DNA of 64,000 bases from PALSA-894 sp963828625 (GCA_963828625.1 CAWHEX010000010.1:372001-436000), one strand, 5' to 3'. Numbered from the stretch's first letter, positions 9,382 to 18,808 are shown. Numbers and translations: made by a program. Notes: generated by a model from the sequence alone, not told the origin.

Positions 9382-9605
9382 TCCGGCGCAGCCGTTAGCC
9401 TTCGATACACCTTAGGGCGACGAAGTAGCCGCCCGCGCCGATTGCGATGGAACAGGCGCAAACCGTTCGCGCCGTGAGAGATTTTCTCGGTCGCTAAAAT
9501 TGAAATCAAATTCGCAAGTCAATCGAGTCAAAGGCCGCGAGGACGGACGACTCTTTCTAAAATCCCATCACCGAGTATGCGCCATCTCACGCAGGAACCG
9601 CGCCG

Positions 9606-10874
9606 ATGTCGCATGTCTTCCGTTCGCCGCTCACGATCGTGCGCGGCTATCTTTCACGCTTCTGCCGCGACACGCGCGGAAACATCGCGCCGATCTTCGC
9701 CATCGGCATGCTGCCGATCATCGGCTTGACCGGCACGGCGGTCGACTACAGCAACGCCAACTCGGCGCGCACCGCGCTGCAGGCCGCGCTCGACGCGACC
9801 GCGCTCATGCTGTCGAAACAAGCGAACGGGCTGACGCAAACACAACTCAACGAGAAGGCCACGCAGTACTTCACCGCCAACATGAGCAACAGCGAGGCGA
9901 AGAACATCACCGTCACGCCGGTGTTCACGACGCCGCAGTCCGGCAACTACAACCTGGTCATCACGGCGAGCGCGTCGGTCGACCTGCGTTTCATGAAGGT
10001 ATTCGGGCAAAACTCGCTGCCGATCTCCTCTTCGGCGGAGGTGAAGTGGGGCATCAAGCGGCTCGAGCTCGCGCTTGTCCTCGACAATACCGGATCGATG
10101 GCGCAGAGCGGCAAGATGACGGCGCTGAAGACCGCCTCGCACAATTTGCTCACCACATTGAAGACTGCCGCGAAGAAGCTGGGCGACGTGAAGGTGTCGA
10201 TCATTCCGTTCGACGTCACCGTCAAGCCCGGCACCGGTTACAAGGATGAGTTCTGGATCGATTACGCGCAGAACAGCATCGCGAAGAATTCGTGGGAAGG
10301 CTGCGTTGCGGACCGCGACCGGTCGCCGAGCAGCATCAACAACAACACCAAGGACACGACGCCGGTTACGGGCGACGACCACACCTGGTTTCCGGCGGTG
10401 CAGTGCGGCTCGCTGGTGACGTTGATGCCGCTGACCGACGTGTACGACACCACCGGCTTCACCAACCTCAACGACAAGATCGATGCGATGACGCCGGCCG
10501 GTAATACCAACACGACGATCGGCATGGTGTGGGGCTGGCACTCGCTCACGCCGAACCTGCCGCTGACGCAAGGCTCCGACCCCGCCACGGACCTCGACAA
10601 GGTCATCATCATGCTGACCGACGGCGACAATACGCAGGACCGTTGGTCGACATCGCAGTCGGACATCGACACGCGCATGAGCATGGCCTGCACCAACGTG
10701 AAGGCCGCCAACATCAAGGTCTATACGGTCCGCGTGATCAACGGCGACGCCACGCTGCTGCGCAACTGCGCCACCAACCCGCAGATGTACTACGACGTGC
10801 AGCAGGCGAGCCAACTCAACGCCGCGTTCTCGTCGATCGCGCAGAACCTCGCGAGCCTGCGGATTTCTAAGTAG
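9606..10874 (+). CDS. TadE/TadG-like pilus protein with a von Willebrand A domain
   Basis: This 422-residue protein has the TadG layout. There is a short cytoplasmic leader, then RDTRGNIAPIFAIGMLPIIG as the single membrane segment (residues 19-45), then a pilin-like region. A VWA domain follows with the MIDAS motif DNTGSMAQSG at about residues 160-169 and TDGDN at about 339. The 225-bp upstream gap contains no gene. No other Tad gene is adjacent, so it is an orphan relative to the tad locus that begins at the right edge of the window. Its 3' end overlaps the convergent leuD by 8 bp. Confidence 0.85.
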   Translation: MSHVFRSPLTIVRGYLSRFCRDTRGNIAPIFAIGMLPIIGLTGTAVDYSNANSARTALQAALDATALMLSKQANGLTQTQLNEKATQYFTANMSNSEAKNITVTPVFTTPQSGNYNLVITASASVDLRFMKVFGQNSLPISSSAEVKWGIKRLELALVLDNTGSMAQSGKMTALKTASHNLLTTLKTAAKKLGDVKVSIIPFDVTVKPGTGYKDEFWIDYAQNSIAKNSWEGCVADRDRSPSSINNNTKDTTPVTGDDHTWFPAVQCGSLVTLMPLTDVYDTTGFTNLNDKIDAMTPAGNTNTTIGMVWGWHSLTPNLPLTQGSDPATDLDKVIIMLTDGDNTQDRWSTSQSDIDTRMSMACTNVKAANIKVYTVRVINGDATLLRNCATNPQMYYDVQQASQLNAAFSSIAQNLASLRISK

Positions 10875-11493
10875 CCTGCGGCACGGCCCACGGCCGTGCA
10901 GCGCGGTCCTTCGCCGCGAAGGCCTCGATCCGGCTCTTGTACTGTTGCGTCAGATCGAGGTCGTCCCACCCGTTGAGCAGCCGCATCTTTCGCGCCGCAT
11001 CGATCGTGAACGGCACCACGTAGTTGCCGGATTTGATGGTCTGTTCCTCGAGATCGACCTCGGCCTTGCCGGTCTGCTCCACCGCCGACAACAGCTTCTC
11101 GATATCCTCCGGCGTGACGATCGCCGCCACGAGTCCGTTGTTCACCGAATTCTGCGCGAAGATGTCGCCGAAACTCGTCGCGACCACGCAGCGGAAACCG
11201 TAGTCGACCAGTGCATAAACTGCCGCCTCGCGCGACGAACCGACACCGAAGTTGTTCCGCCCGATCAGCACGCTCGCACCTTTGCGCGAAGGGTCGTTCA
11301 GCGGAAAGTCCGGCCGGGGTTTGCCGTTCTGGTCGAAGCGCAGGTCGCGGAACAGCGTGTCGCCGAGCCCTTCGGCACGCGCTACCTTCAGGAAGCGCGC
11401 CGGGATGACCTGATCGGTGTCCACGTTGTCGCGACGTAACGACACCGCAACGCCGTCGAGCCTGGTGAATGGCTTCATCTTGAACTGTTCCAT
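10867..11493 (-). CDS. leuD: 3-isopropylmalate dehydratase small subunit
   Basis: This 208-residue LeuD is the swivel-domain subunit of isopropylmalate isomerase in leucine synthesis. It has RDNVDTDQVIPARFLK near the N-terminus and the substrate-binding loop RNNFGVGSSREAAVYAL. Start 11493 has GGAGAGGGTG upstream, and its ATG overlaps the leuC stop by one base (TGATG), showing translational coupling. The sequence is intact. LeuC and LeuD form the heterodimer that interconverts 2- and 3-isopropylmalate. The 3' end overlaps the TadG-like gene on the other strand. Confidence 0.95.
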   Translation of the reverse strand: MEQFKMKPFTRLDGVAVSLRRDNVDTDQVIPARFLKVARAEGLGDTLFRDLRFDQNGKPRPDFPLNDPSRKGASVLIGRNNFGVGSSREAAVYALVDYGFRCVVATSFGDIFAQNSVNNGLVAAIVTPEDIEKLLSAVEQTGKAEVDLEEQTIKSGNYVVPFTIDAARKMRLLNGWDDLDLTQQYKSRIEAFAAKDRAARPWAVPQAT

Positions 11494-12899
11494 CACCCTC
11501 TCCCCTGCAGGAGCGGACGAACATCGGCCAGATGGCCGCTCACGGCCGCGGCCGCGACCATCGCGGGCGACATCAGATGCGTACGCGCGCCCGGGCCCTG
11601 CCGGCCGCGGAAATTGCGATTGGTCGTCGAGGCGCAGCGCTCGCCGGGCGGCACGATGTCGCCGTTGATGCCGAGGCACATCGAGCAGCCGCTTTCGCCC
11701 CAAGTGAGGCCCGCGTCGGTGAACACCTTGTCGAGACCTTCCTGCTCGGCCTGATGCTTCACGACCGTCGAGCCAGCCGAAACAAGCCCCGGCACCTTCG
11801 CCTTGCGGCCCGACAGCACGGCGGCAGCCGCGCGCAAATCCTCGATGCGGGCGTTGGTGCAGGAGCCGATGAAGACGCGATCGACGCGGATGTCGGTAAG
11901 CTTCTGGCGCGGCGAGAGGCCCATGTAGTCGAGCGCGCCCTGCATCTGCTTCGCTTTGTCGGGGTCCTCGACCGACGAGGGATCGGGCACGGCGCCATCG
12001 ATCGGCAGGGTGTCCTCCGGACTGGTGCCCCAGGTCACGACCGGCGCAATCGCCGACGCGTCGAGCGAGACCTCGGTGTCGAACGCGGCGTCGGTATCGC
12101 TCGGCAGTTGCTGCCACACCTCTACGGCGCGATCGAAGTCCGCACCCTTCGGGGCAAACGGCTTTCCCTTCACATAGGCATAGGTCGTCTCGTCCGGCGC
12201 CACCATGCCGGTGCGCGCGCCGGCCTCGATCGCGAGATTGCACAGCGTGAGGCGTCCCTCCATCGTAAGCGCGCGGATCGCGCGCCCCGCGTACTCGACC
12301 GCATGACCCTGCGCACCGTTGGTGCCGATCTTGGCGATGATTGAAAGCGCGATGTCCTTCGCGCCGATGCCGGGGCCGCATTTGCCGTCCACGGTGACGC
12401 GCATGCGTTTCGGCTTCTTCTGCCAAAGCGCCTGATTGAGCAGCACGTGGCTGACTTCCGACGCGCCGATGCCGATCGCGATCGCGCCCAGCGCGCCATG
12501 CGTCGCCGTATGGCTGTCGCCGCAAACGATCAGCAGGCCCGGAATTGTCAGTCCCTGCTCCGGGCCCACCACATGCACGATGCCCTGCCGCGGGTCATCC
12601 AGGCCCATCAGCATGATGCCGTGCTTGCCGGTGTTGTCGACGATCTGCTCGATCATGTGCTTGAGCGAGGGATCGGTGAAGGTGCGGTCGCGATTGGTCG
12701 GCACGTAATGGTCGGCGATGCCGAAGGTCAGGTCCGGCCGCGCCACCTTGTCGTTGCGCGCCTCGACCTTGTCGAAACCCTGGAACGAGCCTTCGTGCAC
12801 GTAGTGCCGGTCGACCCACAGCAGCGAGAGGCCGTTGTCGGCCTTCAGGATCTCGTGCTGCGCCCAGATCTTGTCGAACAGCGTTAACGGCTGCGTCAT
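11493..12899 (-). CDS. leuC: 3-isopropylmalate dehydratase large subunit
   Basis: This 468-residue aconitase-fold protein carries the 4Fe-4S cluster ligands in IGSCTNARIEDLRAA and SGCSMCLGINGD. VCGDSHTATHGALGAIAIG is the family signature. The start is MTQPLTLFDKIWAQHEI with AGGAAA 8 bases upstream. The protein is full length and uninterrupted. It is co-transcribed with leuD through an overlapping stop and start. The upstream gap to the divergent monooxygenase gene is about 145 bp and should hold the leu promoter. No leader peptide or T-box was recognised. Confidence 0.96.
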   Translation of the reverse strand: MTQPLTLFDKIWAQHEILKADNGLSLLWVDRHYVHEGSFQGFDKVEARNDKVARPDLTFGIADHYVPTNRDRTFTDPSLKHMIEQIVDNTGKHGIMLMGLDDPRQGIVHVVGPEQGLTIPGLLIVCGDSHTATHGALGAIAIGIGASEVSHVLLNQALWQKKPKRMRVTVDGKCGPGIGAKDIALSIIAKIGTNGAQGHAVEYAGRAIRALTMEGRLTLCNLAIEAGARTGMVAPDETTYAYVKGKPFAPKGADFDRAVEVWQQLPSDTDAAFDTEVSLDASAIAPVVTWGTSPEDTLPIDGAVPDPSSVEDPDKAKQMQGALDYMGLSPRQKLTDIRVDRVFIGSCTNARIEDLRAAAAVLSGRKAKVPGLVSAGSTVVKHQAEQEGLDKVFTDAGLTWGESGCSMCLGINGDIVPPGERCASTTNRNFRGRQGPGARTHLMSPAMVAAAAVSGHLADVRPLLQGRG

Positions 12900-13043
12900 C
12901 GGCGTTTCCTGCCCCAATTTCAGTCTGCATTTAGGCTTGGCGGAGCGCCCGCGTAAAGGGCGATAACCCTGCGCGCGGCGGGGAGTTGCATTGCCGGCAT
13001 GGCTGCGCAAAATCGCCCCACGGCGTTGCGTAAAGCGTGGTGC

Positions 13044-14291
13044 ATGAAGGTCATCATTGTCGGCGCAGGTGTGGGCGGGCTCGTGACCGCGTTGATGCTG
13101 CATGCGCGCGGCATCGATTGCGAAGTCTACGAGCAGGCCGACTCGATCCGCGAACTGGGCGTCGGCATCAACACGCTGCCGCACGCCATCAAGGAACTCA
13201 AAGAGCTTGGCCTGCTGGACCAACTCGATGCGGTCGCGATCCGCACCTACGAGCTTTTTTACCTCAACCGCTTCGGGCAGGAGATCTGGAGCGAGAAGCG
13301 CGGTACCGACGCGGGCTTCGAAGTACCCCAGTTCTCGATCCATCGCGGCAAGCTGCAGGGCGTGATCTATCAAGCAGCGCGCGAGCGGCTCGGCGAAGGC
13401 CGTTTTCATTTCGGATCGCGGCTGGGCAACTTCACGCAGGACGATGCCGGCGTCACCGCCTACTTCTTCGACCGCGACGGCACGCACCACACGACCGCGC
13501 ACGGCGACGTGCTGATCGGCGCCGACGGCATTCATTCGTTCGTACGCGATACGCTGTTTCCCAAGGAAGGCCCGCCCGCGTGGAACGGCCTGATGCTGTG
13601 GCGCGGCGCGACCGACTGGCCGCAGTTCCTCACCGGCCGCTCGATGATGATCGCGGGCGGGCTCGAGGCGAAGTTCGTGCTCTATCCGATCGGCGCCGGC
13701 ACCGCGCCCGACCGCCGCCTCACCAACTGGGCCGTTGTGGCGCGCGTTGCCGATGGGTCCACGCCGCCGCCGCGCCGCGAGGACTGGTCGCGTCCCGGCC
13801 GCTGGGAGGACCTCAGCCCGCATCTGAAGCGCTTCCGCATTCCCTATTGCGACATGACAAAGCTGATCGAGGCGACCGGCGAATTTTGGGAATACCCGAT
13901 GTGCGACCGCGATCCGCTTCCGCGCTGGTCGCACGGGCGCGTGACGCTACTCGGCGATGCCGCGCACCCGATGTATCCGGTCGGCTCGAATGGCGCATCG
14001 CAGGCGATTCTCGACGCGCGCTTCCTCGCCGACTGGCTGGTGCGCGCCGAGCATCCGCTGCACGCGCTCGCGGCCTACGAGGCAGATCGCCTGCCGCCGA
14101 CCGCGCAGATCGTCCGCATGAACCGCAAGGGCGGGCCGGAAGGCGTGATCGATGCCGTCGAAGCGCTCGCGCCCGAGGGCTTCAACAATATCGACGCCGT
14201 GATGTCTTACGAGCAGCGCATGGCCATCGTGCGGGGATACGCCAGCACGGCGGGTTTCGCGCAGGCGCAGGTGAACAGGGCGAAGGCCTGA
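13044..14291 (+). CDS. FAD-dependent aromatic-ring monooxygenase (PHBH-like)
   Basis: This is a 415-residue class A flavoprotein monooxygenase. It has the FAD GxGxxG motif in MKVIIVGAGVGGLV at the N-terminus, the DG motif VLIGADGIHSFVRD at about residue 160, and the FAD-ribose motif VTLLGDAAHPMYPVGSNG at about 300. Start 13044 was chosen because the dinucleotide fold begins there; the frame is open upstream. Such enzymes hydroxylate aromatic or N-heteroaromatic acids using NAD(P)H and oxygen. It is 4 bp from a convergent Bug-type binding protein gene, which may supply a related carboxylate. The substrate is unknown. Confidence 0.88.
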   Translation: MKVIIVGAGVGGLVTALMLHARGIDCEVYEQADSIRELGVGINTLPHAIKELKELGLLDQLDAVAIRTYELFYLNRFGQEIWSEKRGTDAGFEVPQFSIHRGKLQGVIYQAARERLGEGRFHFGSRLGNFTQDDAGVTAYFFDRDGTHHTTAHGDVLIGADGIHSFVRDTLFPKEGPPAWNGLMLWRGATDWPQFLTGRSMMIAGGLEAKFVLYPIGAGTAPDRRLTNWAVVARVADGSTPPPRREDWSRPGRWEDLSPHLKRFRIPYCDMTKLIEATGEFWEYPMCDRDPLPRWSHGRVTLLGDAAHPMYPVGSNGASQAILDARFLADWLVRAEHPLHALAAYEADRLPPTAQIVRMNRKGGPEGVIDAVEALAPEGFNNIDAVMSYEQRMAIVRGYASTAGFAQAQVNRAKA

Positions 14292-14295
14292 TCGG

Positions 14296-15282
14296 CTACT
14301 TCGCTTCGCTCGCCTTGATCCCCGAGCTTTCGACCAGCTTCGCGACGCGCGGCAGATCGCTCGCAAAAAGCTTCGCGTGCGCCTCCGGTGACATCTCGGC
14401 CTCCGGGAACGGCACCGTGCCGAGATCCTTCAGCTTCGCCAGCACGGCCGGGTCGGAGAGCGCCTTGCGCAGCGCAGCGTTCAACGCGGCGACCGTTTCC
14501 TTTGGCGTGCCCTTCGCAACGTAAAGCCCGTGCCACATCGTGTAGCTGACTTCGGGCATGCCGAGCTCGGCCGTGGTTGGCACGTCCTTCAACTGCTCGA
14601 GGCGCTGCGGCGAGGTCACCGCGATGCCATGCAGCGCACCGGACTGGACTTGTGTGATCGCGTTGGTGACCTGATCCCACAGAAGGTCGACCTGTCCGCC
14701 GAGCAGGTCGGTGATTGCGGGTGCGGACCCGCGATAGGCAACGACCGTCGGCTTGAAGCCGAGCACATCGCCCATCATGACGGCGCAGAGGTGGCTGTTG
14801 GTGCCGATCCCGCCATGCGCGAAGTTCGCCTTCGCGCCCTGCTCCTTGATCCAGGCGACCTGCTCCTTCGGGCTCGCGCCCGGGATCGACTTGCGGCCGA
14901 TCAGCAGCATCGGCGCATTGTTGACGAGGCCAACCGGCTCGAAGGCGGTTTTCGTGTCGTAGCGCAGGTTGCTGAACAGGCTCGGCGCAGCGAGCAGCGC
15001 GACGTGATTGATCAGGACCGTTGAGCCATCCGGAGCCGAACGCGCAACGCGATCGTTGGCGATCGTGCTGCCGCCGCCGACCTGGTTCTCGATGACGACC
15101 GGGCGCCCAAGGGCGCGCGCCATGTGCTCCGCGATCAGGCGCGACACCAAGTCGGTGCCGCCACCCGCCGAGTAAGGCACCACCAGTGTGACGGGCTTTC
15201 CGGCCGGTTGCGCCGCGGCCTGCGAGATCAGTGCGGCAAGCAAGATACCCACGCCCGCCAGCGCGCGTCTGCGATCGATCAC
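14296..15282 (-). CDS. Bug-family (TctC-like) tripartite transporter binding protein
   Basis: This is a 328-residue periplasmic solute-binding protein of the tripartite tricarboxylate family. It has a signal peptide (GVGILLAALISQAAAQPA) and the family motifs VTLVVPYSAGGGTDLVSRL and PVVIENQVGGGSTIAND. The start is a GTG at 15282 with a strong GGGAGGAAC upstream. TctA and TctB membrane partners are absent, which is common because Bug genes are often orphans. Ligands are usually small carboxylates. The sequence is intact. Confidence 0.9.
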   Translation of the reverse strand: MIDRRRALAGVGILLAALISQAAAQPAGKPVTLVVPYSAGGGTDLVSRLIAEHMARALGRPVVIENQVGGGSTIANDRVARSAPDGSTVLINHVALLAAPSLFSNLRYDTKTAFEPVGLVNNAPMLLIGRKSIPGASPKEQVAWIKEQGAKANFAHGGIGTNSHLCAVMMGDVLGFKPTVVAYRGSAPAITDLLGGQVDLLWDQVTNAITQVQSGALHGIAVTSPQRLEQLKDVPTTAELGMPEVSYTMWHGLYVAKGTPKETVAALNAALRKALSDPAVLAKLKDLGTVPFPEAEMSPEAHAKLFASDLPRVAKLVESSGIKASEAK

Positions 15283-15474
15283 GGCAGTTCCTCCCGGTCT
15301 TTTGCTCGAACGTGGCCCGCTTCGTTCGGGCCCGCTCTTGCTTGCGAGGCTATGCCGCCACAAACCGCAGGGCAACGGCGGCAAAACAACTCACGCTCAC
15401 GGCTCGCTCGCGAAGCCTGAGCCACGCTGACGCCGCAATTTTCCGGTGCAATCGAGGCATTGAGGAGCAAGGCC

Positions 15475-15762
15475 ATGCGGTTTGCGATTGTCGCGTGCAG
15501 CCTGAAGGTCGCAGCGCTTGTTGCGCTCGCGGCGCCGCTGCCCACGCCCGCCGCCGCCGAGTTCAGGATCGCCATTCCGTACACGCAGTGGCGCGACGCG
15601 CCGCGCGTGTATCGGCCACAGCGGCACCGGCCTTCCGCCGGCGACACAGTGCGGCCGCTCCTCTATCCGGTGCAGTGCGCAGGGGCTTCGCATCTCTGCG
15701 GCTGGAAGCGCATTCCCCGCGACGGCGCGTTTGAGGGCTTTGAGACCTTCCAAGCCCGATAA
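15475..15762 (+). CDS. small putative secreted protein, unrecognised
   Basis: A 95-codon frame starts with a convincing signal peptide (RFAIVACSLKVAALVALAA, cleavage near AAAEF) and a GAGGAG ribosome site 8 bases from ATG 15475. The rest has two Cys residues and many Arg and Pro and matches no family I recognise. It could be a real small exported protein whose C-terminal part is frameshifted, or a chance frame behind a real start. It lies between two Bug binding protein genes. Confidence 0.4.
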   Translation: MRFAIVACSLKVAALVALAAPLPTPAAAEFRIAIPYTQWRDAPRVYRPQRHRPSAGDTVRPLLYPVQCAGASHLCGWKRIPRDGAFEGFETFQAR

Positions 15763-15870
15763 CAGGCGCGCTCCCCACCATACCCGGCGATTCCGGGCGC
15801 GACGCTCGGCTCCATTGTGAGCCGTCCCGCCCTATGCCACTGATCCGGCAAAGTACGCTGGGAGAATGCA

Positions 15871-16848
15871 ATGCACACACGCCGCCATCATCTGCGCCTG
15901 CTGGGCGCCACGCTCGCTGCGCCCGCGCTGCCGCGCACCGCCGCCGCGCAGGCCTGGCCGTCGAAACAGATCCGCGCCGTCATTCCGTTCACGGCGGGCT
16001 CGACGGTCGACATCGTGTCGCGCATCGTGTTCGAGCCGCTGTCGCAGCAGCTTGGTCAGTCGATCATCGTGGAAAATCGCGGCGGCGCCGGCGGCACGAT
16101 CGGCGCCGGTATGGTCGCGCGCGCGGACCCGGACGGCTACACGCTGCTCGCGCACTCCTCCGCGCATGTGGCGACGCCCGCGATCTATCCGAACGCGCCG
16201 TACGATGCCGCGAAGGATTTCATCACGGTCGCGGCGCTCGGCTCGTCGCCCAACATTATCGTGGTCGCGCCCGACAAGGGCTTCAAGACGACGCAGGAGC
16301 TGGTCGCCGCCGCCAAGGCGAGGAACGGCCAGATGACCTTCGGCACCGCCGGTGTCGGGTCGTCGACGCACTTCACCACCGAGCGCTTTCGCTTCTCGGC
16401 CGGATTCGACGGCGTGCACGTACCGTTCCGCGGCATGCCCGAGGTGCTGACCGAAGTGATGACCGGGCGCGTGGATTTCTGCTTCTCGACCATCGCGTCA
16501 GCGCTGCCGTTCATCCGCGACAACAAGCTGCTCGCGCTCGCGGTCTCGACGCCGAAACGCAGCTCCGCGTTGCCGAACGTGCCGACCACGCTGGAGCTCG
16601 GCTACGCAAACTCCGACTATACGTTCTGGAACGGACTGTTCCTGCCGGCAAAGACGCCGCGCGAGATCGTCGACCGGCTGCATCAGGAGGCGAAGAAGGC
16701 CGCCACTTCACCGGCAGTCGTGGAGAAGCTCGCCGCGCAGGGCATCGATCCGATGCCGGTCACGGCCGCGGAGTTCGACGCCCAGATCAAGAAAGAGATA
16801 GAAGAGAGTATCGCGCTGGTGAAGGCCGCGGGCATCAAGGTGAATTGA
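15871..16848 (+). CDS. Bug-family (TctC-like) tripartite transporter binding protein
   Basis: This 325-residue protein has an RR-containing signal peptide (MHTRRHHLRLLGATLAAPAL), possibly exported by the Tat route. The Bug pattern follows: AVIPFTAGSTVDIVSRIVFEPL and QSIIVENRGGAGGTIGAGMVAR. Start ATG 15871 has GGGAGA upstream. It is the second Bug protein in this stretch and also lacks TctAB partners. It is convergent with the cupin gene that borders the anthranilate-type regulon. It may bind an aromatic or aliphatic carboxylate. The sequence is intact. Confidence 0.9.
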   Translation: MHTRRHHLRLLGATLAAPALPRTAAAQAWPSKQIRAVIPFTAGSTVDIVSRIVFEPLSQQLGQSIIVENRGGAGGTIGAGMVARADPDGYTLLAHSSAHVATPAIYPNAPYDAAKDFITVAALGSSPNIIVVAPDKGFKTTQELVAAAKARNGQMTFGTAGVGSSTHFTTERFRFSAGFDGVHVPFRGMPEVLTEVMTGRVDFCFSTIASALPFIRDNKLLALAVSTPKRSSALPNVPTTLELGYANSDYTFWNGLFLPAKTPREIVDRLHQEAKKAATSPAVVEKLAAQGIDPMPVTAAEFDAQIKKEIEESIALVKAAGIKVN

Positions 16849-16875
16849 CGCGCAGGCTTGCGCGTCAACGCGACC

Positions 16876-17329
16876 TCATTCCTCCGGCGGCGGCAGGAAC
16901 ACGACCTCGTGCTTGGCCGAGAGCGCGACCACGTCCGGCGGGTTCTGTTCCTTCATGCCGTGGATCGCCCAGAACAGGTCGTACAGCTTGCGCGTCGGCG
17001 TGACCCAGAACAGGCACTTGATCGGCTGTTCGGACTTGTTGAACAGCCCGTGCGGAACGTTCATCGGCAGACGGATCAGGTCGCCTGCGGTCGCGATGTA
17101 TTCGCGCCCGTCGATCAGCGCATCCATGCGGCCTTCGAACATGTAGATGAACTCATCCTGCGTCGGATGGATATGCGGCGGCACGAACGTGCCGGGCGGA
17201 AAGGTCGCGTGCCACGAGAATTGCGAACTCGCTCAGCGACTTCGGCACGTAAGTCTGTCCGAGGATGTTCCAGACGATGCCGTCGAGGCCGGTCGTCGCC
17301 TTGGTGATGCCTGCGGTAAGCGGTTGCAT
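16876..17329 (-). CDS. cupin-domain protein, one frameshift
   Basis: This is a single-domain cupin of about 150 residues. Motif 1 is HIHPTQDEFIYMFEG (the HxH and Glu metal ligands) and motif 2 is RLPMNVPHGLFN (the third His). The N-terminal 37 residues (from MQPLTAGITKATTG) are in a different frame from the rest, with the break near 17215-17222, so one base is probably wrong. The gene is divergent from livK, and the intergenic region carries the palindrome shared with the catabolic operons. It may therefore belong to the aromatic acid regulon. Its enzymatic role, if any, is unknown. Confidence 0.75.
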
Positions 17330-17495
17330 GAACGCGTTACTCCGTGACTCGAAACTTTCGCCGCGCATGTAATCACGAAGGCTCAAGCACGACACGGTTA
17401 ACTTGATGACAGCGTAAACGCGGACGCGACGCGCGCCGCTTGTGCTCAAGGGCGCGGCAAAGTGCCCGAAAAATGGGGCTTCACAGGATAGATGC

Positions 17496-17507
17496 TTTAA
17501 GCTTAAA
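17496..17507. promoter_or_regulatory. TTTAAGCTTAAA palindrome upstream of livK (predicted MarR-type operator)
   Basis: A perfect 12-bp palindrome lies 104 bp upstream of the livK start in a gap between divergent genes. The flanks keep partial symmetry (TAGATGC on the left, ATATCTC on the right). The same core occurs at 25979-25990 between the catabolic operons, and a close variant at 26030-26054. It is strongly AT-rich in GC-rich DNA. I infer that it is the binding site of the MarR protein encoded at 26852. Confidence 0.65.
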
Positions 17508-17611
17508 ATATCTCTATCGGGGCCGCGCGGGCGCCGGAATTGGACGCCGCGCGCGGGGCCGGGCCATAATCCGCGCGGGAGCGCAACGAAAAGACTTTCG
17601 GAGGAGTGGAC

Positions 17612-18784
17612 ATGAACAAGTTGCCCGTCATGCTGGCTGCGGTCGCGACGTTCGGCCTTGCGGCCTCGCAGGCCGCCGCGCAGGACAAGCTCAAGGTCGG
17701 CATCCTGACGACGCTGTCCGGCCCGCCGGCCGCGCTCGGCAACCAGCAGCGCAACGGCTTCCAGCTCGCGCTCAAGACGCTCGGCGGCAAGCTCGGCGGA
17801 CGCGAGGTCGAGTTGATCGTGCAGGATGACGAGCTGAAGCCCGACGTCGCGGTCGGCAAGGCGAAGGCGTTCGTCGAGCGCGACAAGGTCGACTTCGTGG
17901 TCGGCCCGATCTTCTCCAACATCCTGATCGCGATGATGAAGCCGGTGACCGACGGCGGCGCGATCCTGATCTCGCCCAATGCCGGCACGTCGAACTTCGC
18001 CGGCAAGGACTGCAACGCCAACTTCTTCGTCACCTCGTACCAGAACGACCAGAACCACGAGGTGCTGGGCAAGTACGCGCAGGACAAGGGGATCAAGAAG
18101 GCGTTCATCATGGCGCCGAACTATCAGGCGGGCAAAAACTCGCTCGCCGGGTTCAAGCGCTACTTCAAGGGCGAGGTGCTGGACGAGGTCTACGTGCCGC
18201 TCAACCAGCTCGACTATTCGGCTGAGCTCTCCAAGATCGCGGCGGCGGCGCCGGAAGCGATCTTCGTGTTCCTGCCGGGCGGCATGGGCGTGAATTTCGT
18301 CAAGCAGTTCCGCCAAGCCGGACTCGCCGACAAGATCACGTTCCTCTCGGCTTTCACGGTCGACAAGTCGACGCTGCCGGCGCAGCAGGACGCAGCGCTC
18401 GGCTTCTTCGGTGGCGCGAACTGGGCGCCGAACCTCGACAACCCGCAGAACAAGGAATTCGTCGCGGCCTACGAGAAGGAATACAACGCGGTGCCGGGCT
18501 CCTACGCGTTCCAGGCCTACGACGCCGCGCTGCTGATCAACTCCGCGCTGAAGGCGACCGGCGGCAAGACCGACAACAAGGATGCGTTGCGCGCCGCGCT
18601 CGCCAAGGCGGACTTCAAGTCGCTGCGCGGGGCGTTCAAGTTCAACACCAACCACTACCCGATCCAGGACTTCTATCTGGTGAAGGTCGCCAAGCGCGGC
18701 GACGGCAAGTTCCAGACCGAGATCGTGCAGAAGGTGTTCGAGAACTACAGCGATCCGCACGTTAAAGACTGCGCGATGAAGTAA
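17612..18784 (+). CDS. livK: branched-chain-type ABC transporter substrate-binding protein
   Basis: This 390-residue periplasmic binding protein has a signal peptide (NKLPVMLAAVATFGLAASQA) and the type I LivJ fold: LKVGILTTLSGPPAALGNQQRNG and FVVGPIFSNILIAMMKPV. Start 17612 has GGAGGAG 6 bases upstream. It heads a liv operon (binding protein, two permeases, two ATPases) whose promoter region carries the same palindrome as the aromatic catabolic genes. The substrate is therefore more likely an aromatic acid such as 2-aminobenzoate than a branched-chain amino acid. That is inference. Confidence 0.9.
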   Translation: MNKLPVMLAAVATFGLAASQAAAQDKLKVGILTTLSGPPAALGNQQRNGFQLALKTLGGKLGGREVELIVQDDELKPDVAVGKAKAFVERDKVDFVVGPIFSNILIAMMKPVTDGGAILISPNAGTSNFAGKDCNANFFVTSYQNDQNHEVLGKYAQDKGIKKAFIMAPNYQAGKNSLAGFKRYFKGEVLDEVYVPLNQLDYSAELSKIAAAAPEAIFVFLPGGMGVNFVKQFRQAGLADKITFLSAFTVDKSTLPAQQDAALGFFGGANWAPNLDNPQNKEFVAAYEKEYNAVPGSYAFQAYDAALLINSALKATGGKTDNKDALRAALAKADFKSLRGAFKFNTNHYPIQDFYLVKVAKRGDGKFQTEIVQKVFENYSDPHVKDCAMK

Positions 18785-18808
18785 GGCGCGTCGCGCGCCA
18801 CCTTGCTT

